Positions 57,172-64,000 of a DNA stretch of 64,000 nucleotides are shown here, piece by piece (within the stretch, counting starts at the first letter, position 1; every line of letters begins with the position of its first letter). The notes under the pieces were generated by a model. It was given only the letters and a program-made list of their open reading frames with translations, was not told the origin of the DNA and ran no database searches. Location: assembly GCA_017161305.1 (NCBI GenBank), contig CP031518.1:310001-374000 (forward strand), given 5' to 3'. Made by a program: the position numbers and the translations under genes. This DNA is from Treponema ruminis. GTDB taxonomy: Bacteria > Spirochaetota > Spirochaetia > Treponematales > Treponemataceae.

Positions 57172-57420
57172 TTACAGGCTTTCTTGAATACGCTTGTTTA
57201 GGCTTTCTACTATAGGCGCTTCATCTTTATATTCTTCATCTTGCTGAGTGTAAACTGACCTAATTAAAATATTTCTTTCTTTACCAATTTTTACTGCTTC
57301 ATCAAATGAAACTTTTTCAAGAGTTGGAAAGCCCCTTTTAAGAATATTAAACTTTTCATCATTCTTTTCCAAAAAGAGCTCGCCATTATCTAATTTATCA
57401 TATATAACAAAATATTCCAT
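57172..57420 (-). CDS. Unknown array gene (82 aa)
   Basis: 82 residues (MEYFVIYDKLDNGELFLEKN...SLNKRIQESL). The pattern of FVIYDKLDNGELF and SFDEAVKIGKERNILI resembles the 74-residue protein next door (FDEAVKIGKERN versus IKEGLTIAKKYN), so the two may be related. AGGAGG precedes the start. Not recognised. Confidence 0.6.
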   Translation of the reverse strand: MEYFVIYDKLDNGELFLEKNDEKFNILKRGFPTLEKVSFDEAVKIGKERNILIRSVYTQQDEEYKDEAPIVESLNKRIQESL

Positions 57421-57435
57421 AACTAGCCTCCTTCA

Positions 57436-57471
57436 GGTTGACGACCCTCCAAAATTGGAGGGTCGTCAACC
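57436..57471 (+). repeat. Near-perfect 36-bp palindrome R5
   Basis: The left half equals R1; the right half is the left half's reverse complement (17 of 18 positions). It looks like two left halves joined head to head, marking a change of orientation. Confidence 0.92.
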
Positions 57472-57481
57472 ACACCAATTA

Positions 57482-57706
57482 TTATATAATTGATTTTAAA
57501 TAGTCTCTAACATTTTTTGCGTTAGGATTATTACTATCATAATCTAACCTACTATTATATTTTTTTGCGATAGTAAGTCCCTCTTTTATAGAAAGCATTG
57601 GAAAACAACTAATAGTAACAGTATCTTTTGGCGAAACCATAAGAATAGAATAATTTTCTGGCAAATATTGAAAAATATATTCTTCATTAATCTTTTCTAA
57701 ATCCAT
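57482..57706 (-). CDS. Unknown array gene (74 aa)
   Basis: 74 residues (MDLEKINEEYIFQYLPENYS...VRDYLKSII). SPKDTVTISCFPMLSIKEGLTIAKKYN resembles part of the 82-residue neighbour. R5 follows its stop by 10 bp on the minus strand. GGAGG precedes the start. Not recognised. Confidence 0.6.
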   Translation of the reverse strand: MDLEKINEEYIFQYLPENYSILMVSPKDTVTISCFPMLSIKEGLTIAKKYNSRLDYDSNNPNAKNVRDYLKSII

Positions 57707-57724
57707 AGCTGGCCTCCTTCATAA

Positions 57725-58057
57725 TTATAATATGTAGAAATGACAGCTAAAGCAAACTCTGTTTCTTAGTACACGGATTCTATCAAATCTTGTCTGCAAA
57801 TATTTGATATTTCTTTGAGCCGCAGGAACGCCTCTAAAACAAGTTTTAATGATTTTACTCTGGAAAGATGCCTGAGAATACCTTGGGGTAAGAAACGATG
57901 TCCAAAAACCAAATGTTAACTCAGAAATAATTCTGTCATGAGTAACTGGCTTTCCTTTTTTCTGAATCTTATGCTTTGCATCATTATTATTCTTCATTGA
58001 TGTAGAATCAAGTGTCAGAATGTCATACCAGTTATCTGCTCCTGCTACTGTACACAA
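57725..58057 (-). pseudogene. Abi_2-like abortive infection protein fragment
   Basis: THDRIISELTFGFWTSFLTP, later RFDRIRVLRNRV, is the C-terminal signature of Abi-like (Abi_2) proteins (ELTFGFW...IRxLRNRI). The N-terminal half is missing and the end diverges before the usual HHE, so both ends are damaged. A relic of an abortive-infection gene. Confidence 0.5.
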
Positions 58058-58074
58058 AATTTTAATTATATCTT

Positions 58075-58605
58075 TTACCTCTGGTCATTATTCAATATGT
58101 TCCACATATCATCATAAGAACTCAGATATTTCCACTGTAAAAATTCAAAGTCATCTTTATTAAGATTTTCTATCAGTTCTGTTCTGATTCCTTTTTCATC
58201 ATGGATGAACACATACTTGCATATTTTATTTTTTTCCGGGAAATCAAGTATATCATCGTCTGGATAGTAAACAGCCCAATTAAGAAAACCTGCTTTATTA
58301 AGAGAAGGTAAATGCAATTTTTTGGCAACATGCCTCTTGTTTATTCTAGGCTTATAACCCAGTTTGTGCAAAATGAAAGCTTCAAAGGTATCTAAATCCT
58401 GTTCTTTATAGACACCCTTGAAAAACGGCTTTCTGTTATTTTGATTTCGAGCCTCATAATGATATACTTTGCCGCCTTTTACCCATAAAAAATGTTTTGC
58501 GCCATTATTCCACTTCTTGGGCAAATAAATAATCTTCACATTTTTCGGGTCTTTTATCCATGCTTTTAGAGCTTCTACCAAACAATTGCTATAGTTCATT
58601 TCCAT
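58075..58605 (-). CDS. Unknown protein (176 aa) coupled to the 120-aa paralogue
   Basis: 176 residues (MEMNYSNCLVEALKAWIKDP...NILNNDQR), Trp/Tyr-rich and basic in the middle (KRHVAKKLHLPSLNKAGFLNWAVYYPDDDILDF). It overlaps the upstream 120-residue gene by 10 nt, so the two are one operon. Soluble; not recognised. A toxin or effector is possible but unproven. Confidence 0.6.
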   Translation of the reverse strand: MEMNYSNCLVEALKAWIKDPKNVKIIYLPKKWNNGAKHFLWVKGGKVYHYEARNQNNRKPFFKGVYKEQDLDTFEAFILHKLGYKPRINKRHVAKKLHLPSLNKAGFLNWAVYYPDDDILDFPEKNKICKYVFIHDEKGIRTELIENLNKDDFEFLQWKYLSSYDDMWNILNNDQR

Positions 58606-58958
58606 CCGCCATTTTTGTAGATTACCATAAGTTCATTAAATTTTTCCTCGATAAAGTCGGTATAAGTTTTCATGAACCATGGTAATTTGTATGACCTTAC
58701 TGTTTTAAACTCTTCATTTAGTTTACTAAGTAATTTTTTTTCATAATCTATATCATAATCAAAAGGGCCATTTTTCATATTAAAAGTTTCGTCATATCTA
58801 TTTTTAACATGATCAAAATCAACAATGCCCCGTTGAAAAGCATCTTCAATTTTTTCTTCTGACTCATCATAGTGCATGCCCCATGTTGTCCTAATAATGC
58901 CATTTAGAGTTTGTAAATTAAACAATGCACAGTTATTAAATTTTATAGTTTTATTCAA
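58596..58958 (-). CDS. Unknown array protein (120 aa), paralogue of 56215-56577
   Basis: 120 residues: MNKTIKFNNCALFNLQTLNG, WGMHYDESEEKIEDAF, ending in the same NGGWK as its paralogue. Here it is followed by a 176-residue gene in overlap, which the other copy lacks. This suggests a two-gene unit of which the other copy kept only the first gene, possibly an antitoxin-like member. Confidence 0.65.
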   Translation of the reverse strand: MNKTIKFNNCALFNLQTLNGIIRTTWGMHYDESEEKIEDAFQRGIVDFDHVKNRYDETFNMKNGPFDYDIDYEKKLLSKLNEEFKTVRSYKLPWFMKTYTDFIEEKFNELMVIYKNGGWK

Positions 58959-59146
58959 AAATACATCTCCTTCATAAGTAATATATGAAGTTTATTTAGA
59001 AAGTATAGAAAAGATTAACAAATTTTTTCCCCATTTTTTTACTCTTCTTTTTATACAAATAAAACATTTTTTACATATTATAACTAGCGCAAAGCTTTCG
59101 CCAGATAGTTCTTTGACATATACGCTGGGGGTACAAGCACGCTGTA

Positions 59147-59356
59147 ATGGAACGTCGGGCTACAATCGTTTATGCAAAATATCGCGGCAAGTACAAAATA
59201 TGCATAGAGGTCACTCCCCAGTTTGATGTACGCCAGGCTCTTGGTCCCTCGAACAGCAAGCTTTCTGGCAATGCGCTGGAAGCCTTTATCGAATGGTGCG
59301 ACAAAAAGGACATCCGGCGCACACATGTTTTTGGGCGGGTACGCGGGGCACCGTAG
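59147..59356 (+). CDS. Possible small protein (69 aa)
   Basis: MERRATIVYAKYRGKYKICI to FGRVRGAP, basic and compact, more GC-rich than its surroundings. No clear ribosome site. An 80-codon frame on the other strand overlaps it almost completely; the plus-strand frame has the more protein-like composition. Weak support. The 190 bp before it hold nothing else. Confidence 0.35.
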   Translation: MERRATIVYAKYRGKYKICIEVTPQFDVRQALGPSNSKLSGNALEAFIEWCDKKDIRRTHVFGRVRGAP

Positions 59357-59371
59357 GTTTTGTTACTTAAC

Positions 59372-60094
59372 TTACTTGCCTCGTGGATTTCTGCAAAAGA
59401 TTATTTCATCGATTAAACCGTGCTTTTCCTTCCATTCAATTATCATTTCTGTATAATACCGTTGATGAATATATTTTCTGCAGGACGCATCTTTTGTTTG
59501 GCAATGACAACACCATTTGTAGAATTTTTCGTCCAGAGCTTTAGAGGACAGATGATCTTTATTATACTTTTTAATATCGTCTATTTTTATTTTATTTTCT
59601 GGATTGTTTTTAGGATTTCTTTTGCCCTCTTTGAGAACATAATTACTTTTCAGGCAATCTGATTCTGCAAGTTTCTTGAGCAAAAATTTCCACGCATTAA
59701 ATAAACCAAGTTTATCGATTTTCCCGTCTGCTATCTTTTGATTCTTAGCAATGTACCTTAATTTGTGTAATTCTTTGTCAAATCTTTCCGAATAGCTTTC
59801 TTTAAAAACAAGATGATTTCTAACATATTTGCGTAAGTTTTCCTTTTCCTCTATCGGGTAAATTCCGAGTATCTTAGCATCTCTTTCTCTTCCAGATTTC
59901 AAAATCATAACAGGAATATTGTCTGTATATTTTCTGTGATTCCCAAGCTTATATCTTTTAAGAATGTTTTCTTTGTGACTTTCCCAAACCTCTAAAGACC
60001 ACCTTTCTTGTTGTTTTTTTGCATACTCCTTATGGTAGTTATCCAGAAACTTTCTGCTGACACCAATGATTTTTGCATAGTCTTTTGCATTCAT
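59372..60094 (-). CDS. Unknown HTH-like protein with Cys/His cluster (240 aa)
   Basis: 240 residues. MNAKDYAKIIGVSRKFLDNYHKEYAKK is a helix-turn-helix-like start; the middle is very Lys-rich; CCHCQTKDASCRKYIHQRYYTEM near residue 200 could bind a metal. The C-terminus (EIIFCRNPRGK) runs to near 59372. Possibly DNA-binding. Not recognised. Confidence 0.6.
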   Translation of the reverse strand: MNAKDYAKIIGVSRKFLDNYHKEYAKKQQERWSLEVWESHKENILKRYKLGNHRKYTDNIPVMILKSGRERDAKILGIYPIEEKENLRKYVRNHLVFKESYSERFDKELHKLRYIAKNQKIADGKIDKLGLFNAWKFLLKKLAESDCLKSNYVLKEGKRNPKNNPENKIKIDDIKKYNKDHLSSKALDEKFYKWCCHCQTKDASCRKYIHQRYYTEMIIEWKEKHGLIDEIIFCRNPRGK

Positions 60095-60122
60095 ATTTTC
60101 ATATTATCCTCATTTTGATACA

Positions 60123-60172
60123 CAGTCCACCTTTTTTTTACTTTTTATATATAGCAGTCATAGGAGGTTAAT
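60123..60172 (+). promoter_or_regulatory. Bipartite upstream motif of the right-end operon, copy 1
   Basis: CAGTCCACCTTTT (60123-60135) then CTTTTTATATATAG and AGGAGG before the start at 60173. The first 13 bp recur exactly at 60573. Confidence 0.6.
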
Positions 60173-60541
60173 ATGGCAAAATTATTGGTTTGTGGTAGTC
60201 GTTCAATTACGGACTCTGCTTGGATTTTTTCTCAAATTGAGCAGTACATCTCTGAGAAAAATTTGGAAATGTCATCGCTCGTTATTATCGAAGGAGGGGC
60301 AAAGGGTGTTGATTCAGTGGCTGGTAATTGGGCCCAGTCACACGGGGTTACGGTCGAAGTTCATAATGCTGACTGGGCCCGCTATGGCAGGGGGGCCGGC
60401 ATTCGTCGTAACGAAGAAATGGTTGCTGCGGCCGACTTCGTTTTGGTTCTTTGGGATGGTTCTTCACGCGGTACAAAAAATGACATTGATTTGTGCAGAA
60501 GAAACTTTAAGACTTTTAAAGTCGTAAAAAAGTTGTCATAA
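60173..60541 (+). CDS. DUF2493/YpsA-related SLOG-family protein
   Basis: 122 residues. LVCGSRSITDSAWIFSQIE, VIIEGGAKGVDSVAGNWAQ and GIRRNEEMVAAADFVLVLWDGSSRGTKNDI are the SLOG/DUF2493 motifs: a Rossmann-like nucleotide-binding fold. Members sense or bind nucleotides and are common on phages and plasmids. AGGAGG precedes the start. First gene of the operon. Confidence 0.88.
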   Translation: MAKLLVCGSRSITDSAWIFSQIEQYISEKNLEMSSLVIIEGGAKGVDSVAGNWAQSHGVTVEVHNADWARYGRGAGIRRNEEMVAAADFVLVLWDGSSRGTKNDIDLCRRNFKTFKVVKKLS

Positions 60542-60549
60542 AAAATCCT

Positions 60550-60599
60550 TATAACTGCCCTGCCTCATGGGGCAGTCCACCTTTTCGTTACATATTCTT
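60550..60599 (+). promoter_or_regulatory. Hairpin and bipartite upstream motif, copy 2
   Basis: ACTGCC/GGCAGT hairpin (60553-60577), then CAGTCCACCTTTT (60573-60585) and TTCTTTTTATCGG, ending in AGAGG before 60627. The hairpin and the motif overlap. Confidence 0.55.
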
Positions 60600-60626
60600 T
60601 TTATCGGCAATAGTAAAGAGGCCAAA

Positions 60627-61262
60627 ATGACAAAGTTCCACACAACAAAAATTCTTTCCGCTCAGGAAGAAATCGAGTATGCAAAACTTGCTGCGGCAGG
60701 TGATATGGCTGCACGCGAAAAACTGATTGTGTCAAACATTCCGTTTGTTAGATCGCTTGCAAAGTCTTTTCGGGGGTATGGAGTAGGTACTGAGGATTTG
60801 GTTGCGGAAGGTATTCTTGGTTTGGTTGAGGCTGTTGATCGATTTGATTATTCAAGGGGCTTTAAGCTTATAACCTATGCGAAGTCGTGGATCTGGCTGT
60901 TCATGCAAAAGGCTGTAGATCAGCGTAGAAGAAAAAAATGCCGGCTTGTTTCGCTTGACGCTCCCCTTGATCCTGATGGTGATGAAGAATCTTTTGGATC
61001 CGGTCTTGCGGATACAGAAAATCTTTCTGTTGAAGAAGTGTGCGAAAACAATATTGCAACAGAACGGCTTTTGAAGGCTCTTTTTTCTCTTAAAGCAAAT
61101 GAACGCGAAGTCTTAATCCTTCATCACGGTTTGTTTAACGAAGAAGAACATAGTTTTGAAGCAATCGGGGCAATGAAGGGTAGAACTCGCTCTCGAATGC
61201 AGCAGATTGAAAAAAATGCCGTTGAGCACCTTCGTGAAAATCTTGAGCGCTTTGTCGGCTAA
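60627..61262 (+). CDS. Sigma70-family sigma factor
   Basis: 211 residues from MTKFHTTKILSAQEEIEYAK (AGAGGCC upstream). KLIVSNIPFVRSLAKSFRGYGVGTEDLVAEGILGLVEAVDRFDYSRGFKLITYAKSWIW is sigma region 2, with region 3 shortened and region 4 as LLKALFSLKANEREVLILHHGLF...RTRSRMQQIE. It is short, lacks region 1, and resembles phage or plasmid-borne sigma factors. It shares an upstream motif with the DUF2493 gene, so it may drive its own operon. Confidence 0.9.
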   Translation: MTKFHTTKILSAQEEIEYAKLAAAGDMAAREKLIVSNIPFVRSLAKSFRGYGVGTEDLVAEGILGLVEAVDRFDYSRGFKLITYAKSWIWLFMQKAVDQRRRKKCRLVSLDAPLDPDGDEESFGSGLADTENLSVEEVCENNIATERLLKALFSLKANEREVLILHHGLFNEEEHSFEAIGAMKGRTRSRMQQIEKNAVEHLRENLERFVG

Positions 61263-61312
61263 TAAAAAAATGCAGGCCCATGCGGGCTTGCACACATACA
61301 CGAGGAGGAAAA

Positions 61313-62653
61313 ATGAACAATACAAATTTCATGCGGGACCTGATGCTTACAGGCTTTGAATTAAGCAAGATTTCGGGTGTTCCAATGCTTTATCTTGGAA
61401 ATCCTGGAATGGGTAAAACTACAATCGTTAATTTGTGGGCAAAACGAAACGGATATCATGTGGAAAGCCTGATTGGAAGCGCATTTGACCGTAGCGAGAT
61501 TCTTGGCTACATGGTGAATGACGGAGCGGGTACGAACTACCTTCGAACAAAGGCGCCGGAATGGTTTCATACAATCACTGAGCTTGAAAAAGACGGCCTT
61601 CCTTCAGTTCTTTTTATTGATGAAATCGCGGGTGCTCCAAAAGATGTTCAGGCCAGCTTGTACCGCCTGATTTTCGAGCGCACAATCGGAAACGGTCAGA
61701 AGCTTCCGGAATCAACAATTATCGCAAGCGCCAGCAACTACAAGGACAATCTTCCGCCGATGTGCGATATAACCTCTCCAAATCTGAACCGCTTTTGTGT
61801 GGTGAACTTCGGGCCTCAGTCTTTTGAAGGACTTTATTCCGAGTTTCTTCAGGATGTGGATGAGTTTGAGAAGGATTTACCAGAATTTGAACATCGCAAG
61901 CTTACTGATGAAATCAAGGAAAAGACCCTGGCGGCTGTTCGTGGAATTTTTGAAAAAATCAATTCAACTTACAGCATTAAGGACAATACAAAAGGCTCTC
62001 TGAATGTTGAAAACAAACGCCTGAACAATGTTTTTTCAGCAGATTATTCAAAAAACGGTGAGGTTTACAATTTTATTTCAGGCAGAACAATCGGCTACTT
62101 CAAAAATATTTTCCGGGCAATGTATTCTATCAAGCTTACTAAGCCTGATTATATTGGAAAGTTTCTGGACGGACTTATAGGGCTTGGCTTTAATTCTTTT
62201 TCTGATATCCAGGAGCTCAATGCCTTCAGAAAGTTTATTCGCGAGCTTACAAAAGATGCCCTTCAGGAATTAGATGGCAAGAAAAAAGAGAAAAAATCTC
62301 TGGCTTACAATCATGAACTCAGCCTTGCTGAAAATATAGAAGCCGTTCTTGCCTTTGAAGATAAGCTTGAAGTTGCAGATCTTTCAAAAGTCTGTATGGA
62401 AATCTATTCAGAAATTGAACAGAAGTTTAAGACCGATACAGAAGGTCTTTCAAAAATCCTTTTAAGCAATAAAAACTCTAAGGAAGACCTTATCAGCTTG
62501 AGAAAGGATTATGACGCAGTTGAGATTTTTTCATTACTCGCTTCAGAGCATATTCCTAGGTCGAAAAAAGAGTGTGTAAGCTCAAAACTGGATGAAATTA
62601 TCACAACTTATAAGTTTTATATGAACACCTGTATTCAAACGGAGGCCGCTTAA
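61313..62653 (+). CDS. MoxR-type AAA+ ATPase
   Basis: 446 residues from MNNTNFMRDLMLTGF (GAGGAGG upstream). LYLGNPGMGKTTIVNLW is Walker A, VLFIDEIAGAPKDVQASLYRLI Walker B, and STIIASASNYKDNLPPMCDITSPNLNRFCVVNF sensor 1 with an Asn/Arg finger. MoxR proteins act as chaperones with VWA partners, and one follows here. It overlaps the next gene by one base. Confidence 0.88.
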   Translation: MNNTNFMRDLMLTGFELSKISGVPMLYLGNPGMGKTTIVNLWAKRNGYHVESLIGSAFDRSEILGYMVNDGAGTNYLRTKAPEWFHTITELEKDGLPSVLFIDEIAGAPKDVQASLYRLIFERTIGNGQKLPESTIIASASNYKDNLPPMCDITSPNLNRFCVVNFGPQSFEGLYSEFLQDVDEFEKDLPEFEHRKLTDEIKEKTLAAVRGIFEKINSTYSIKDNTKGSLNVENKRLNNVFSADYSKNGEVYNFISGRTIGYFKNIFRAMYSIKLTKPDYIGKFLDGLIGLGFNSFSDIQELNAFRKFIRELTKDALQELDGKKKEKKSLAYNHELSLAENIEAVLAFEDKLEVADLSKVCMEIYSEIEQKFKTDTEGLSKILLSNKNSKEDLISLRKDYDAVEIFSLLASEHIPRSKKECVSSKLDEIITTYKFYMNTCIQTEAA

Positions 62654-62925
62654 TGAAAATAAATGAAATGGAAGGGATTGTACTTGCAAAGCTTAAAGAA
62701 AGCTCCAAATTGTATAACAAGACAAAGCAATATTACAAGCTTGGAATTAATAATAAAAATATATTCCTTATTGAGGATGAGCTTTCTGGGGGCGAACCTT
62801 CTGTTAAGCCTATCAGTAGGTACGACCTTTTATGCATATACAAGCTTGAAAACGGTCATGTAAAAACTGTCGCTGCGGATGAATTTTTCGGAAATCTATT
62901 CGGATTATATTACTACATAGATTGA
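62653..62925 (+). CDS. Unknown operon protein (90 aa)
   Basis: 90 residues (MKINEMEGIVLAKLKESSKL...LFGLYYYID), overlapping the MoxR gene stop as TAATG. Compact, with the SRYDLLCIYKLENGHVKTV middle. Not recognised. Translational coupling suggests it is part of the MoxR-VWA complex. Confidence 0.65.
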   Translation: MKINEMEGIVLAKLKESSKLYNKTKQYYKLGINNKNIFLIEDELSGGEPSVKPISRYDLLCIYKLENGHVKTVAADEFFGNLFGLYYYID

Positions 62926-62950
62926 AAAATTAATGGGGGAAAATTGATTT

Positions 62951-64000
62951 ATGAAACATGAATATAAGCATTTTTCAGAATTAAAAAAGAAATTGCGGCT
63001 TATTGTTTGTACCCATAATAAGCTTCCCAAGGCGGGCTTGGCAAATGAGGCACTTGCTCTGGTCACAAGAAGCGGAAATGCAAACAGCTGTTATAAAATA
63101 TACACCTCGGAATTTTGTAGCGGAAAATCCTTTTTGATGCATGAAATCGGACATATTGTTTTTCAGCATCTCCGTTATGAAGAAGCCCTAAATCAGCAGA
63201 TTGAAGCAAAGCTGAGGGGGACATGGAAAAGCTTTTCAAAGTATATTTCGTTTGCAAGAGCTACCGAACTTCGAACAATGAAGAGTCTTATTCATCTCTT
63301 AAAAAATTATGCTATGGATATGGAGGTTAACAGCAAGGTTTTTGATGAAGGTGAAAAGCAATTTGTTCTGGAAGAATTGAATCTGGCTGAAAGAAAACGA
63401 TTATCTTTTATTGTAGATAATAAACTTCCCGGTCGTTCGATTGCAGCAAAAAAGCTTGCCCTGTATTTTTATGCAAGGCAAAGAAACCCAAAAGCCTATC
63501 TTATAACTCCTGTTTTTGCAGAAGATTATGGCTTTCCACGGGGGCTTTCCTGGCAGCATTACATAGACTTAATCATTATGAATCCTGACTCTGTTATGCA
63601 AAGAATTTGTGAAAGATTACGCAGCGAGCAGAGACAATTATTAGAAAAGGGAAGCAAAATTCCAGGTGAAGTTATTCGAAGGGCTGCTTGTACTTCAGAT
63701 ATGGCTGATGAGCTTTCGGCAGAAGTATTAAGAAAAACGGAAGGAGAAAGTACAGGAATTCAGCCTGGAAAAACAAAAAGCTTTACAATTAACAAGCTTG
63801 GCCCGGAAGTAAGCCGTTTTATAACGGATCGCGCGGTTGATAATTTTGAAGATATCAGAACTGATTATCTGTATCTTGCAAATCGAGGAAAGGCTGGCAA
63901 CATCCTGCGGGGAAAAACAATCGAACATAGTGATTATGTGCAGGGAAATGTTCACGTCATCGTTGATACAAGCGGTTCGGTAAAAGAAGAAAGCCTTGCC
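62951..64000 (+). CDS. VWA-like (DUF2201) protein with zinc-protease-like N-terminal part, cut at window end
   Basis: 350 codons visible, no stop. MHEIGHIVFQH near residue 60 is a zinc-metallopeptidase-like HExxH; the DUF2201 pattern continues with RTDYLYLANRGK and HVIVDTSGSVKEESLA, the start of a VWA domain with a DxSxS metal site. MoxR-VWA (COG3864-type) pairs act together on a shared target. The C-terminus lies beyond the window. Confidence 0.82.
   Translation, partial: MKHEYKHFSELKKKLRLIVCTHNKLPKAGLANEALALVTRSGNANSCYKIYTSEFCSGKSFLMHEIGHIVFQHLRYEEALNQQIEAKLRGTWKSFSKYISFARATELRTMKSLIHLLKNYAMDMEVNSKVFDEGEKQFVLEELNLAERKRLSFIVDNKLPGRSIAAKKLALYFYARQRNPKAYLITPVFAEDYGFPRGLSWQHYIDLIIMNPDSVMQRICERLRSEQRQLLEKGSKIPGEVIRRAACTSDMADELSAEVLRKTEGESTGIQPGKTKSFTINKLGPEVSRFITDRAVDNFEDIRTDYLYLANRGKAGNILRGKTIEHSDYVQGNVHVIVDTSGSVKEESLA

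Noticed and set aside
54643-57471. A CRISPR array
   Set aside because: The repeats are 36 bp, but the intervals are 330-1140 bp, vary greatly and contain genes; no cas gene is in the window.
59084-59326. Minus-strand 80-codon frame opposite the 69-aa candidate
   Set aside because: Less protein-like composition and no ribosome site; at most one of the two frames can be real.

Overview
The window looks like a spirochaete chromosome of the Treponema type. This rests on gene content, not on a marker gene: a chain of peptide deformylase, methionyl-tRNA formyltransferase, PASTA protein and Na/Pi symporter, a short MntR/TroR-like metal regulator, KduI, a dCache chemoreceptor, and a phage DUF261 protein of a kind known from Borrelia and Treponema. 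Base composition is moderate (about 40-45% GC) over 12.9-32 kb and falls sharply to AT-rich DNA over 54.5-60 kb, which points to recent acquisition there.

Layout. (1) 1-12.83 kb is the right end of an HK97-fold siphovirus-type prophage. The minus strand runs RusA, a membrane protein, DUF261, portal, protease, capsid, connectors, a Dam-type methylase, tail tube, Gp15, tape measure and distal tail genes; a two-gene lysis-like plus-strand unit sits at the far right. It ends in the 3' half of a tRNA-Ala(CGC), which is the attachment site. A 12-bp motif sits exactly 5 nt before five start codons in this prophage and slightly further from three more. (2) 12.9-32.3 kb is ordinary chromosome: nrdD/nrdG, a histidine-ammonia-lyase-type enzyme, kduI, a glycine riboswitch in front of an AgcS-type symporter, hisD, def-fmt-PASTA-nptA, an MCP, mntR, an NCS2 permease, a TrmN6-like methyltransferase and a MutT-like Nudix hydrolase. 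(3) 32.3-44.8 kb is a defence island: a PLD-nuclease/helicase/DUF3427 protein, a DUF3791-DUF3990 toxin-like operon between inverted repeats, a LlaJI-like restriction-modification module (C5 methylase, McrB-like GTPase, LlaJI nuclease) between inverted GC-rich repeats, an AAA/DUF4143 ATPase, Vsr, DUF72, ArfB and a macrodomain protein.

(4) 44.8-54.4 kb is a block bordered by two ~255-bp direct repeats, each next to an AlbA_2 (Schlafen-type) ATP-binding gene with a shared TGAAGT/ACTTCA operator array. Between them lies a one-direction cassette: two XRE regulators, a DRB0094-type RNA ligase, an unknown protein, two metallophosphoesterases and a second ArfB. Read together this is a candidate RNA-repair plus ribosome-rescue system. 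Decayed genes and an IS21 remnant follow. (5) 54.5-60.1 kb is an AT-rich array of small unrecognised genes separated by five copies of a 36-bp imperfect palindrome, resembling an integron-type cassette array without a visible integrase. (6) 60.1-64 kb begins a plus-strand operon: DUF2493/SLOG protein, a sigma70-family factor, a MoxR-type AAA ATPase, a 90-aa protein and a VWA/zinc-peptidase-like protein cut by the window edge. Two of its genes share an upstream bipartite motif.

The strongest candidates for something new are the RNA-repair cassette (47.3-51.4 kb), the 36-bp-repeat cassette array (54.6-57.5 kb), the start-associated phage motif (3-12 kb), the repeat-flanked RM module whose methylase has lost its normal start codon, and the sigma/MoxR/VWA operon at the right end. 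All functional names were assigned by reading motifs, without a database search.
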